A DNA stretch of 64,000 nucleotides from RGIG3013 sp045538935 (GTDB lineage Bacteria; Bacillota; Clostridia; Oscillospirales; Acutalibacteraceae): assembly GCA_045538935.1 (NCBI GenBank), contig JAZQEI010000004.1, positions 1 through 64,000 on the forward strand, in the 5' to 3' direction. Within the stretch, counting starts at the first letter, position 1. Each line of letters starts with the position of its first letter. This document shows, one piece after another, positions 6,051-13,825 of the stretch. The notes beneath the pieces were generated by a model, which was not told where the DNA came from, searched no databases, and worked only from the letters and a program-made list of their open reading frames with translations. The position numbers were made by a program, and so were the translations under genes.

Positions 6051-6617
6051 ATGTTTTGTAAAAATTGTGGTAAAGAAGTCGCTGAAAACGAAAAACGTTG
6101 CGCTAATTGTGGAGCTAAAATGCCAAAACCTAAAAAGCTTGTATGTAAAAAATGGTGGTTCTGGGTATTAATGGGTTTAGCAACTTTAATGACTATAGGA
6201 ATAATAAGTCCGCCTGATACTGACTTTGAAACAACAAGTAGCACACAACAAATAACACAGTCACAAGGTGATACACAATCTGAGGCAAACACAACTCAAT
6301 ACGAAAAAATAGACCTAAAAACTATGTTAGATGAGTTAGATGAGAATGCTTTAAAGGCAGAAAAAACCTATCAAAACAAATATGTTGAGGTTGCTGGCGA
6401 GATAGTGACTTTTGATAGTGATGGATCATATATTAGCATAGAACCGGTTAATGCTGACGATTGGAACTTTGATACTGTTATGTGTAAAATTAAAGATGAT
6501 GCACAGCGAGATTTTCTTTTAGAAAAATCAAAGGGTGATAAAGTAACTGTAAAAGGGCAAATAGTGTCGGTTGGCGAACTTCTTGGATACACCATAAAAA
6601 TACACGAAATACATTAA
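6051..6617 (+). CDS. Zinc-ribbon membrane protein with an OB-fold-like domain, 188 aa
   Basis: The N-terminal zinc ribbon has two CxxC pairs (CKNCGKEV and CANCGAKM, residues 3-24). A basic stretch and one membrane segment follow at about 35-53 (WWFWVLMGLATLMTIGII), then a Thr/Gln-rich linker to about 85. The C-terminal domain (about 90-188) has strands like YVEVAGEIVTFDSDG.., SYISIEP and GDKVTVKGQIVSVGE. This resembles the OB-type tRNA_anti-like domain found in such proteins. The ribbon would be inside and the OB domain outside. Function unknown. Its promoter carries an XRE operator. Confidence 0.8.
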   Translation: MFCKNCGKEVAENEKRCANCGAKMPKPKKLVCKKWWFWVLMGLATLMTIGIISPPDTDFETTSSTQQITQSQGDTQSEANTTQYEKIDLKTMLDELDENALKAEKTYQNKYVEVAGEIVTFDSDGSYISIEPVNADDWNFDTVMCKIKDDAQRDFLLEKSKGDKVTVKGQIVSVGELLGYTIKIHEIH

Positions 6618-6630
6618 AAAACGAACAGTA

Positions 6631-6659
6631 AAAAGATGCACGAAAACCGTGCATCTTTT
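6631..6659. terminator. Terminator after the zinc-ribbon gene
   Basis: 12-bp perfect stem AAAAGATGCACG / CGTGCATCTTTT. Confidence 0.88.
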
Positions 6660-6687
6660 GCTTTTGCTTGTAATTAATATGGATATC

Positions 6688-6716
6688 TTGCGGTTTTTAT
6701 TTGTATGTGCTATACT
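6688..6716 (+). promoter_or_regulatory. Promoter of the phosphodiesterase-like gene
   Basis: TTGCGG (6688-6693), 17 bp, TATACT (6711-6716) with extended TG-C, followed by RBS AAGGTGGTGG. Confidence 0.7.
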
Positions 6717-6737
6717 TTCTCGTAAGGTGGTGGTTTT

Positions 6738-7523
6738 ATGAGACGAAAAGTTATTTTGATTTCAATTGATGGAATGCGTCCTGACGGACTAAAGGCATGC
6801 GGCAACCGTTATGTTAATGAACTCGAAAAAATATGCAGTTATACATATAATGCTAGCTCTATGAATCCTACTGTAACATTACCGTGCCATTTTTCCATGA
6901 CTCATTCTGTGACTCCGCAACGACATGGTATACTAACAAACACATATGTTCCGCAAGTTAGACCTGTAGATGGTATTTTCGAAAAAATTAATGCTGCAGG
7001 CGGTATTTGCGCTATGTTTTATGGTTGGGAGCCGTTAAGGGATATTGTATCTGCAGGCGCTCTAAAATTTTCAACTTACGTTAATGCTTATATGCAAGAA
7101 AGCGGTGATACCGTTTTAACCGATGAGGCCGACAAACTGATTAGAAAGCATAAACCCGATTTTGTTTTTCTGTATATGGTTGAGACCGATGAAAAAGGCG
7201 GCCATGACAACGGATGGATGAGTGATGAGTATTTGAAAAGGATTTATACGGCCATTGATAATACAAAGAGAATGATAGAAAAGTTTTCGAATGAATACTC
7301 GGTTATTATTATGGCAGATCACGGCGGACATGATCGTATGCACGGAACACAATTGCCTGAGGATACTACAATTCCGTTGTTCTTCCTTGGCCCTGAGTTT
7401 AAGCCTGGGAACAATATAAAGGACGCTTCACTTTTAGATATTGCTCCTACAATTGCAGATATTATGGGTGTTTCTAAAGATGCGAATTGGGAAGGCAAGT
7501 CTTTATTGGACAATACTTTTTAA
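6738..7523 (+). CDS. Alkaline-phosphatase-superfamily phosphodiesterase / nucleotide pyrophosphatase-like, 261 aa
   Basis: Type I phosphodiesterase/nucleotide pyrophosphatase fold. Metal-binding Asp in VILISIDGMRPDGL (D10), nucleophile Thr in MNPTVTLPCHFSM, metal ligands in ETDEKGGHDNGW and MADHGGHDRMHG, and a final TIPLFFLGP and LLDIAPTIADIMG typical of this superfamily. It is shorter than the usual 400-residue enzymes and has no signal peptide, so it should act in the cytoplasm on a phosphodiester or phosphonate-type small molecule. Substrate not readable from sequence. It stands alone with its own promoter; the DNA after it is decayed. Confidence 0.85.
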   Translation: MRRKVILISIDGMRPDGLKACGNRYVNELEKICSYTYNASSMNPTVTLPCHFSMTHSVTPQRHGILTNTYVPQVRPVDGIFEKINAAGGICAMFYGWEPLRDIVSAGALKFSTYVNAYMQESGDTVLTDEADKLIRKHKPDFVFLYMVETDEKGGHDNGWMSDEYLKRIYTAIDNTKRMIEKFSNEYSVIIMADHGGHDRMHGTQLPEDTTIPLFFLGPEFKPGNNIKDASLLDIAPTIADIMGVSKDANWEGKSLLDNTF

Positions 7524-7892
7524 TGGCGATTAAGCTTGAAAAATAAAATAAATTTTTCTTTAAAAGATTTCGGCAATTTTAATCTCGTTGTTGTGGGCGG
7601 AGGTTTCACTCGATGAGAAAAAATCCATACAAAAAACAGACCCTGTATCAGTAAAATTAAAGTTGTAACAGTTTCGACACAAATGTTTACTTTTTTTGCA
7701 GTTTGAGTATAACGCTTATATAAAACCTGCCTAATTTGGAAATGTTTTTACGAGAAAATTGTTCGGCACTGTTCTTTTTGTATATTGCGCTTTACTATTA
7801 CTTGTTTTTATTATTCAAAAAAAGAGTAAAGGAAAAAAGCACAACCGAACAAGAACAGCGCAGCTTTCAAAATGTTTAAATAATTTAAAGTT
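7524..7892. other. Gene-poor, apparently decayed intergenic DNA
   Basis: About 370 bp with stops in all frames. It holds a short trace of a flavoprotein-like motif (7563-7616) and an ATG-led frame of 45 codons at 7742-7879 with one hydrophobic stretch but no RBS. I see no RNA or promoter here. It looks like a gene graveyard. Confidence 0.5.
7563..7616 (+). pseudogene. Possible remnant of an FAD-dependent oxidoreductase N-terminus
   Basis: One frame reads FNLVVVGGGFTR and then stops. The run matches the dinucleotide-binding start of FAD oxidoreductases (hydrophobic strand, GGGFTG). The Gly after T is replaced by Arg and a stop follows. Only about 15 residues match, so chance cannot be excluded. 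Confidence 0.25.
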
Positions 7893-7924
7893 AAAAACGA
7901 GTCGATTATTCGGCTCGTTTTTTG
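7893..7924. terminator. Hairpin terminator
   Basis: AAAACGAGTCGA / TCGGCTCGTTTTTT with one G-T pair, about 70 bp before the permease gene. Confidence 0.75.
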
Positions 7925-7992
7925 TTAAATACTCTTGAAAATAAAAACTTAAGGATGTATTATGTTATATGTTGTAAAAAGGAGGTATTTAA

Positions 7993-9099
7993 ATGGCTGT
8001 TGTAAGGTTTATAAAAAAGAATACCGTTTTATGTATTGCAGCATTAGCGGCTATTATAACCTGCTTTTTTGTTCCGCCCGATAAAGAATATTTTTCTTAC
8101 CTAGATTACAAAACACTAGCATGCCTATTTTTAACACTCGCTGTTATTTGCGCACTTAGAAATATTAAGTTTTTTACTATTGTAGCGCGAAAACTAGTGC
8201 TTTTATCGGGAAATTTAAGGAGCCTGTTTTTGATTTTAATATTTATAACCTTTATAGGCTCTATGATAATTGCAAACGATATGGCGCTTATAACCTTTTT
8301 GCCTTTGGGATATTTTGCGTTAACTACAGTAAAAGAAGAAAGATATATGGCATATCTTTTTATATTACAAAATATTTCTGCAAATTTAGGAGGTATGCTA
8401 ACCCCGTTTGGTAATCCGCAAAATTTATATTTATATTCGTTTTTTAATATACCAACAGGCGAATTTTGCTCAATTATGCTGCCGCCGTTTTTGCTGGCAG
8501 TAGCTATGCTTATATTGTTTTGCTTTTTTGTAAAACCAAGAAAATTTACTATAGACACATCTTTCCCGGAAAAATTAAATATTAAAAAAACTTTGCTTTA
8601 TATTGCTTTATTTTTACTTTCAATTTTAATAGTATTTCGTATAGTACCGTTTGTTTTAGGATTAATTATTGTACCTCTTGTGTTGTTTTTTGTAGATAAA
8701 GAATCATTACTTATGGTAGATTATGCATTGCTTGGTACATTCTTTTTCTTCTTTATTTTCGCGGGAAATCTTGCCAGAATAGATGTAGTAAATAAGGTTT
8801 TATACGAGCTTTTGCAAAAAGACACCTTGCTTGTATCAACTCTTTCTTGTCAGGCAATAAGCAATGTGCCTACCGCAATTTTGCTTTCTCGTTTTACTAC
8901 CGATTATAAATCGTTGCTTTTGGGAGTTAACATAGGTGGAACGGGCACACTTATAGCATCTTTGGCAAGTCTTATTACCTTTAGTGAATTCAAAATTTTG
9001 TATCCTGGGCATAATAAGAAGTATTTTTGGATGTTTACCATTATAAACCTTATATTCCTTGTTGTTATGGTGGTATGCTCAAAACAGTTCTTTGTGTGA
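7993..9099 (+). CDS. SLC13/ArsB-NhaD-type anion permease, 368 aa
   Basis: A polytopic membrane protein with about ten hydrophobic segments. Family marks of the ion transporter superfamily: ANDMALITFLPLGYFAL in the first half and its mirrored equivalent SNVPTAILLS in the second, plus LTPFGNPQNLYLY and NIGGTGTLIASLASLI. These helix-break motifs bind the ion and substrate in DASS, CitMHS and ArsB transporters. Likely substrate is a di/tricarboxylate or an oxyanion; I cannot tell which. RBS AAGGAGG precedes ATG 7993. It is followed closely by a YgjV-like gene and a HAD gene (gap 16 bp, then overlap), so the three are one operon. Confidence 0.85.
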   Translation: MAVVRFIKKNTVLCIAALAAIITCFFVPPDKEYFSYLDYKTLACLFLTLAVICALRNIKFFTIVARKLVLLSGNLRSLFLILIFITFIGSMIIANDMALITFLPLGYFALTTVKEERYMAYLFILQNISANLGGMLTPFGNPQNLYLYSFFNIPTGEFCSIMLPPFLLAVAMLILFCFFVKPRKFTIDTSFPEKLNIKKTLLYIALFLLSILIVFRIVPFVLGLIIVPLVLFFVDKESLLMVDYALLGTFFFFFIFAGNLARIDVVNKVLYELLQKDTLLVSTLSCQAISNVPTAILLSRFTTDYKSLLLGVNIGGTGTLIASLASLITFSEFKILYPGHNKKYFWMFTIINLIFLVVMVVCSKQFFV

Positions 9100-9115
9100 T
9101 AGAATAGGAGTTTTT

Positions 9116-9643
9116 ATGAAGATATTAGCCAACATTATAGGAATATTAGCGGTTGTGCTGTTTGTGCTAAGCTATCAACAAAAAACGCGCCGATATATTG
9201 TAATAACGAACATTTTATCGCGCGTGTTTTATGTTACGCAGTATATGTTGCTCTTTGCTTTTAGTGGCGCTGCTATGGATTTAACTGGATTGCTTGTGTC
9301 ATTACTGGCTCACAAAAAAGATAAAAATTTTATATCAAAACACATAAAGCTGTGGGTTGTAGCATCGCTTTTATTTATTGTGGCGGTTGGACTTTTGTTT
9401 TATAAAGATATTTTTAGCATTTTGCCCATTATCGCCGTAATTTTCGAGGTAGGCGCCTTGTGGCTAACTAAAGAAAAACATATTAGAATAGTATCGTTGT
9501 TATCCACACCGTTTTGGCTTGTATATAATATTTTGTGCGGTGCATACGGCTCGGCGGTGGGAAGTGTACTTGCAATGGTATCTATTGTTTCGGCTTTTAT
9601 CCGTTATGATATAAGAAGGGAAATAAAAGATGAAAAAATTTAA
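9116..9643 (+). CDS. YgjV-family inner membrane protein, 175 aa
   Basis: Start at ATG 9116 after TAGGAG; the frame is open further up but overlaps the permease gene. Six or so hydrophobic segments. The pattern fits the YgjV family: N-terminal IIGILAVVLFVLSYQQKTRRYI, then ILSRVFYVTQYMLLFAFSGAAMDLTG, and a late TPFWLVYNILCGAYGSAVGSVLAM, with a basic tail. Function unknown in any species. It overlaps the next gene by 14 bp, implying translational coupling. Confidence 0.82.
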   Translation: MKILANIIGILAVVLFVLSYQQKTRRYIVITNILSRVFYVTQYMLLFAFSGAAMDLTGLLVSLLAHKKDKNFISKHIKLWVVASLLFIVAVGLLFYKDIFSILPIIAVIFEVGALWLTKEKHIRIVSLLSTPFWLVYNILCGAYGSAVGSVLAMVSIVSAFIRYDIRREIKDEKI

Positions 9644-10436
9644 AGGAATTTTATTTTGCACCGACCTAGACGGAACGCTTTATAAAACCGATAAAACTAT
9701 ATCTGACGAAAACAAACAGGCTATAGAATATTTTAAAGAAAACGGCGGCTATTTTACATTTATTACCGGAAGACCGCCTGTTATTTCGGCCGATGTTTAC
9801 AACTTTATAAAACCCAACGCACCAATTGGCTGTAACAACGGTGGTGCGGTGTATGATTTTGAGAATAAAAAATATATTTGGGCCAAAGAACTAGAGCCAA
9901 ACGTCAGAATTCTTATAGATTTTATAGAAGAAAATATGACAAATATGGGCATACAAATAAACACGTATGACGATATATTCTTTCACACCGATAACTCGGC
10001 TATGGAACGGTTTAGAAGGCTTACAAATACAGAGCGTATAATAAAAAGATATAATCAAATATCCGAGCCCGTTTTAAAGGTGATTTTTGCAAGTGAAGAT
10101 GAGGCGCAAATTGAAAAACTGACCAAGCTTCTTGCATCTCACCCGTTAGCAGATAATTTTGATTTTATAAGAAGCGAACGCATTTTATACGAAATTTTAC
10201 CCAAAGGTATACACAAAGGCGTTGCACTTAAAAAAATAGCCGAGAGCCTAGGTGTTAAAAAGACCGTTGCGGTTGGCGATTACGATAACGATATCGGTAT
10301 GCTAAATGCGGCAGATATATCTTTTGCTGTAGAAAATGCGTCTTTAAGCGCCAAAGCGGCGGCAAATTATATAACCGTTTCTAACAATGACCACGCCATA
10401 GCCGCAATTATAAATAAGCTCAATAAAATCTTGTAA
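9630..10436 (+). CDS. Cof-type HAD-IIB sugar-phosphatase-like hydrolase, 268 aa
   Basis: HAD motif I is FCTDLDGTLY (D11, D13), motif II FITGRPP, motif III with Lys near KGIHKGVALKKIAESLG, and motif IV VAVGDYDNDIGMLNAA. The cap is the C2B type inserted between motifs II and III, as in Cof/YbiV proteins that remove phosphate from sugar phosphates, flavin or PLP. It is the third gene of the permease-YgjV-HAD operon, with a 14-bp overlap at its start. The exact substrate cannot be deduced. Confidence 0.9.
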   Translation: MKKFKGILFCTDLDGTLYKTDKTISDENKQAIEYFKENGGYFTFITGRPPVISADVYNFIKPNAPIGCNNGGAVYDFENKKYIWAKELEPNVRILIDFIEENMTNMGIQINTYDDIFFHTDNSAMERFRRLTNTERIIKRYNQISEPVLKVIFASEDEAQIEKLTKLLASHPLADNFDFIRSERILYEILPKGIHKGVALKKIAESLGVKKTVAVGDYDNDIGMLNAADISFAVENASLSAKAAANYITVSNNDHAIAAIINKLNKIL

Positions 10437-10465
10437 TATTTTGTAAAATTTTGAAGAAATTACTA

Positions 10466-10494
10466 TTGAAAACCATATAAAGTGGTTGTATAAT
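10466..10494 (+). promoter_or_regulatory. Promoter of the DUF3048 lipoprotein gene
   Basis: TTGAAA (10466-10471), 17 bp, TATAAT (10489-10494). Confidence 0.75.
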
Positions 10495-10523
10495 AATGTC
10501 AGTACAATATTTGGGGTGTTCTT

Positions 10524-11558
10524 ATGCTTAAAAAAATATCGGCCATTATACTGGCTTTATGCTTAATTGTGTGTGTGGGCTGCTCAGAAAAAACCGACGA
10601 AGAAATTATATCCTCAAGCGAAATAGAGGTTCCTGTTTCGTCTGAGCCTGAGCGTTTTGTAAATCCGCTAACAGGCGTTAAAGAATTAGAAAACGAGGGC
10701 GATACTTTAAATCGACCGGTAGCTATAATGATAAACAATATGTCTAATGCTCAAAGCGTTCAAGCAGGCGTTTGCAAGGCCGACATCGTTTATGAAACCG
10801 AAATTGAAGGCGGTATTACCAGACTTTTAGGCGTATTTCAAGATTTAGAAAGCGTAGGTCAAATTGGTACTGTGCGTTCGGCTCGTTACGCTTATATAGA
10901 TTTAGCAATGGGTCATAATGCAATTTATATTCACCACGGTCAAGATCCAACATATGCAAAGCCCCACCTTGCCGATGTAGACAGCATTGCGATACACGAA
11001 AATCTTTATGGTGATCGCATATCTAACGGTTTAAAACATGAGCATACTCTTTATACATATGGCGATGTGCTTTGGAAGGGCATAGGCACTAAGTTTAAAA
11101 CCCAAAATAAGAGTGCAAAAAACTGGCAAAGCTTTGCCGCTGAAGATGAAACCATAACACTTACAGGCGGAACGGCCAATACGGTTTTAGTTCCATTCTC
11201 TGGTGATTACAAAACTAAGTTTGTTTACGATGCCGATAAAAAGGTCTACACCCGTTATTTTAAAGATACCTTAAGAAAAGATTACATAACCGGTGAGACC
11301 ACGCAGGTTAAAAACGTATTTGTACTTTTAACAAGCATTACCGATTATCCCGACGGTCAGCACAGAAAAATAGATTTATCTAGCGGTGAGGGCTACTACA
11401 TAACCAACGGTGCCTATACACCTATAAAATGGAAGAAGGGCGCCTCAACAAGTTCATTTAAGTTTACTAATGTTGATGGCACCGAACTTACGGTTAGCGC
11501 AGGCAATAGCTGGGTATGCTTAGCCTCTAAAAAATACGCTAATCCTAAATTTGAGTAA
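10524..11558 (+). CDS. DUF3048-domain lipoprotein (YerB-like), 344 aa
   Basis: Signal peptide ending in VGC with lipid-bearing Cys20, then a Ser/Glu linker. The DUF3048 N-domain starts near residue 50: NPLTGVKE, RPVAIMINNMSNA, the conserved DIVYETEIEGGITRLLGVFQD and GQIGTVRSARYAYIDLA. The C-domain (about 225-340) has VFVLLTSITDYPDG and the Gly-rich GEGYYITNG. B. subtilis YerB is the known relative; the role is unknown but envelope-related. Own promoter, own terminator. Confidence 0.92.
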   Translation: MLKKISAIILALCLIVCVGCSEKTDEEIISSSEIEVPVSSEPERFVNPLTGVKELENEGDTLNRPVAIMINNMSNAQSVQAGVCKADIVYETEIEGGITRLLGVFQDLESVGQIGTVRSARYAYIDLAMGHNAIYIHHGQDPTYAKPHLADVDSIAIHENLYGDRISNGLKHEHTLYTYGDVLWKGIGTKFKTQNKSAKNWQSFAAEDETITLTGGTANTVLVPFSGDYKTKFVYDADKKVYTRYFKDTLRKDYITGETTQVKNVFVLLTSITDYPDGQHRKIDLSSGEGYYITNGAYTPIKWKKGASTSSFKFTNVDGTELTVSAGNSWVCLASKKYANPKFE

Positions 11559-11570
11559 TATATTATTTTT

Positions 11571-11606
11571 AAGCGCACTAAAACACTATGTTTTGGTGCG
11601 CTTTTT
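11571..11606. terminator. Terminator after the DUF3048 gene
   Basis: Hairpin AAGCGCACTAAAAC / GTTTTGGTGCGCTT then T-run; one T-G pair. Confidence 0.85.
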
Positions 11607-11616
11607 GTTAATTTGG

Positions 11617-11645
11617 TTGACCCGATCAATAATATATGCTAAAAT
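11617..11645 (+). promoter_or_regulatory. Promoter of the GDSL esterase / symporter operon
   Basis: TTGACC (11617-11622), 17 bp, TAAAAT (11640-11645) with extended TG-C. Confidence 0.75.
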
Positions 11646-11673
11646 TAAGAAAATTGTTTTTGGGGTGTTCGCT

Positions 11674-12318
11674 ATGGCAAAGAGAATTTTATTTCAGGGT
11701 GATTCTATAACCGACGTTGGCAGAGTTGATGATACCAGATTTAGCCTTGGCAGTGGATATCCTTTGCTTGTAAAATCAAGTTTGGGTTATGATTATCCTA
11801 ATAGTTACGAGTTTTTTAACCGCGGTATAAGCGGCAACAGAATAGTAGACTTGTATGCCAGAATAAAGGCTGATTTTATAAATATAAAGCCGGATTATGC
11901 AAGTATATATATTGGCGTCAATGATGCATGGCACGAAATCGCATGGCAAAACGGCGTAGACACAAAGAAGTTTAAAACTTTATATAAAATGATGTTAGAT
12001 GAGATTTTAACTGCATGTCCTAATATTAAGCTTATATTAATTGCTCCCTTTGTTTTAGAGGGAAGTGCAACCTGCAACACCGAAGAAATTCCAAACAGAT
12101 TAGAACGGTTTAAACTAGACGTAGCCGAAAAAGCACAGGTTGTAAAAGAGTTATCACAAGAATATAATTTTTCCCTTATTGAGCTTCAGCCTGCCTTTAA
12201 TAAGGCTTTAGAACAAGCTCCGGCAGAGTATTGGACGGGCGACGGTGTTCACCCAACCCCTAACGGTCACGAACTAATTAAAAGACTTTGGTTAGAAGTT
12301 TTTGAAAATATAAAATAA
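11674..12318 (+). CDS. SGNH/GDSL hydrolase, 214 aa
   Basis: Start at ATG 11674 after GGGGTG; the longer frame would include the promoter. SGNH blocks: I = FQGDSITD (Ser nucleophile), II = NRGISGNRIVDL (Gly), III = IGVNDAWHE (Asn), V = DGVHPTPNGH (Asp and His). Close to the TesA/rhamnogalacturonan-acetylesterase type. No signal peptide, so it acts inside the cell on an acyl or acetyl ester. It is 12 bp upstream of an NSS symporter gene and shares its transcript. Confidence 0.92.
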   Translation: MAKRILFQGDSITDVGRVDDTRFSLGSGYPLLVKSSLGYDYPNSYEFFNRGISGNRIVDLYARIKADFINIKPDYASIYIGVNDAWHEIAWQNGVDTKKFKTLYKMMLDEILTACPNIKLILIAPFVLEGSATCNTEEIPNRLERFKLDVAEKAQVVKELSQEYNFSLIELQPAFNKALEQAPAEYWTGDGVHPTPNGHELIKRLWLEVFENIK

Positions 12319-12330
12319 AGTGGTGTTATT

Positions 12331-13731
12331 ATGGAAAGAGAACGTTTATCAAGCCGTTTAGGCTTTATTTTGCTTAGCGCCGGTTGCGCTATTGGTGTAG
12401 GTAATGTGTGGAAATTTCCTTGGATGGCAGGGCAGTACGGCGGTGGCGCCTTTGTGCTTATTTATCTTTTATTCTTGGTAATTTTAGGCCTTCCTGTTAT
12501 GGTAATTGAGTTTTCTTTGGGTAGGGCGAGTCAAAGCAGCCCCGTAGGACTTTACCAAAAACTAGAAAAACCAGGCCAAAAATGGCATATCCATGGATAT
12601 GCTGCTTTGGTTGCAAATTTCTTGCTTATGATGTTTTATACATCTGTTACCGGATGGATACTTTATTATTTTGTAAGCTTTTTGTCCGGCAAAATGACAG
12701 GTATTTCCGATGCGGCATCTAGTAATATGTTCCCCAATATGCTATCTAATCCGGCTGTAATGGTAGGCTTTATGGCAATAGTGGTTGTAATGGGCTTTTT
12801 AATACTCTCGTTTGGACTGCAAAAGGGTGTTGAAAAAGTAACAAAGTATATGATGATAGCATTGCTTTTGTTAATGGTTGTTCTTGCAATAAACAGCTTT
12901 ACTCTCTCGGGCGCAAAAGAGGGTTTAACCTTTTATTTAAAGCCCGACCTTTCAAAAATAAATGGAAATGTTATTGTTGGCGCTATGACACAAGCCTTCT
13001 TTACCCTAAGTCTTGGTATAGGCTCTATGGCGATTTTCGGCAGCTATATTGGTAAAGAACGTTCGTTAATGGGTGAATCAATAAACATACTTGTTTTAGA
13101 TACGTTTGTTGCCGTGGTTGCGGGTCTTATAATTTTCCCCGCCTGCTTTACCTTTGATGTTGAGCCGGGAGCAGGACCCAGTTTACTCTTTGTAGCAATG
13201 GCAAAGGTGTTTAACAATATGAATGGCGGCAGAATTTGGGGCTCGTTGTTCTTTATGTTTATGGTGTTTGCGGCAATGTCTACCATTATTGCTGTGTTCG
13301 AAAACATTTTAGCTTGTGTTCGCGAAATTACGGGTTGGAACAGAGCTAAAGCCTGTGCAATTTGCGGTGTAGCAGTACTTGTACTATCGGTACCGTGTGC
13401 TTTGGGCTTTAATTTGTGGTCGGGCTTTGTGCCGTTTAATACAGGCTCGTCTGTTTTAGATTTAGAAGACTTTATCGTGAGCTATTGTCTATTACCGCTT
13501 GGTGCTCTTTGCTACGTTTTATTTTGTGTTAGCAAAAAGGGTTGGGGCTTTGACAATTTCCTTAACGAAGCCAATGCAGGTAAGGGTTTAAAACTAAAGA
13601 AGTGGATGCGCCCGTATATGACCTACGTTTTACCCGCAATTATAATCCTTGTATTTGCTATTGGTATATTAACCTTCCCCTTTGCTGATAACTTTACCAT
13701 TTTAGACTGGATAAAGGGAATGTTAAAATAA
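12331..13731 (+). CDS. Sodium-dependent transporter, NSS/SNF family, 466 aa
   Basis: LeuT-fold neurotransmitter:sodium symporter. The TM1 signature is clear (ILLSAGCAIGVGNVWKFP, with the unwound GxGN), then QYGGGAFVLIYLL. TM6 shows QAFFTLSLGIGSMAIFGSYI, and TM8 has AVFENILACVRE. About 12 hydrophobic segments, the normal bacterial number. These carriers bring amino acids in with Na+. RBS AAAGTGGTG. Second gene after the GDSL hydrolase, followed by a strong terminator. Confidence 0.93.
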   Translation: MERERLSSRLGFILLSAGCAIGVGNVWKFPWMAGQYGGGAFVLIYLLFLVILGLPVMVIEFSLGRASQSSPVGLYQKLEKPGQKWHIHGYAALVANFLLMMFYTSVTGWILYYFVSFLSGKMTGISDAASSNMFPNMLSNPAVMVGFMAIVVVMGFLILSFGLQKGVEKVTKYMMIALLLLMVVLAINSFTLSGAKEGLTFYLKPDLSKINGNVIVGAMTQAFFTLSLGIGSMAIFGSYIGKERSLMGESINILVLDTFVAVVAGLIIFPACFTFDVEPGAGPSLLFVAMAKVFNNMNGGRIWGSLFFMFMVFAAMSTIIAVFENILACVREITGWNRAKACAICGVAVLVLSVPCALGFNLWSGFVPFNTGSSVLDLEDFIVSYCLLPLGALCYVLFCVSKKGWGFDNFLNEANAGKGLKLKKWMRPYMTYVLPAIIILVFAIGILTFPFADNFTILDWIKGMLK

Positions 13732-13741
13732 TTATTACAAC

Positions 13742-13769
13742 AAAAACGGCGGGCTACCCGCCGTTTTTT
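13742..13769. terminator. Terminator after the NSS symporter
   Basis: AAAAACGGCGGG / CCCGCCGTTTTT, four-base loop. Confidence 0.92.
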
Positions 13770-13770
13770 A

Positions 13771-13799
13771 TTGACCTTTTTAACATATAATGGTATAAT
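13771..13799 (+). promoter_or_regulatory. Promoter of the SulP-GtrA-cysteine synthase operon
   Basis: TTGACC (13771-13776), 17 bp, TATAAT (13794-13799) with extended TGG. No S-box or T-box fits in the short leader (about 20 nt to the start codon). Confidence 0.8.
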
Positions 13800-13825
13800 A
13801 CTTTAGTTTTAAAGGGGAATAGAAT

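Noticed and set aside
745..7523. Prophage or integrative element
   Set aside because: Several small accessory genes and XRE repressors are present, but no integrase, terminase, capsid, relaxase or att-type duplication is visible, and the tRNA-Asn 3' end is not repeated in the window.
7742..7879. 45-codon frame with a hydrophobic stretch
   Set aside because: No ribosome site before its ATG, low-complexity FFLYIALYYYLFLLF, and it lies in decayed DNA.
13044..13307. Minus-strand open frames inside large plus-strand genes (for example within the NSS, SulP, cysteine synthase and PFOR genes)
   Set aside because: They mirror the codon pattern of the real gene on the other strand, lack ribosome sites and have unlikely compositions.
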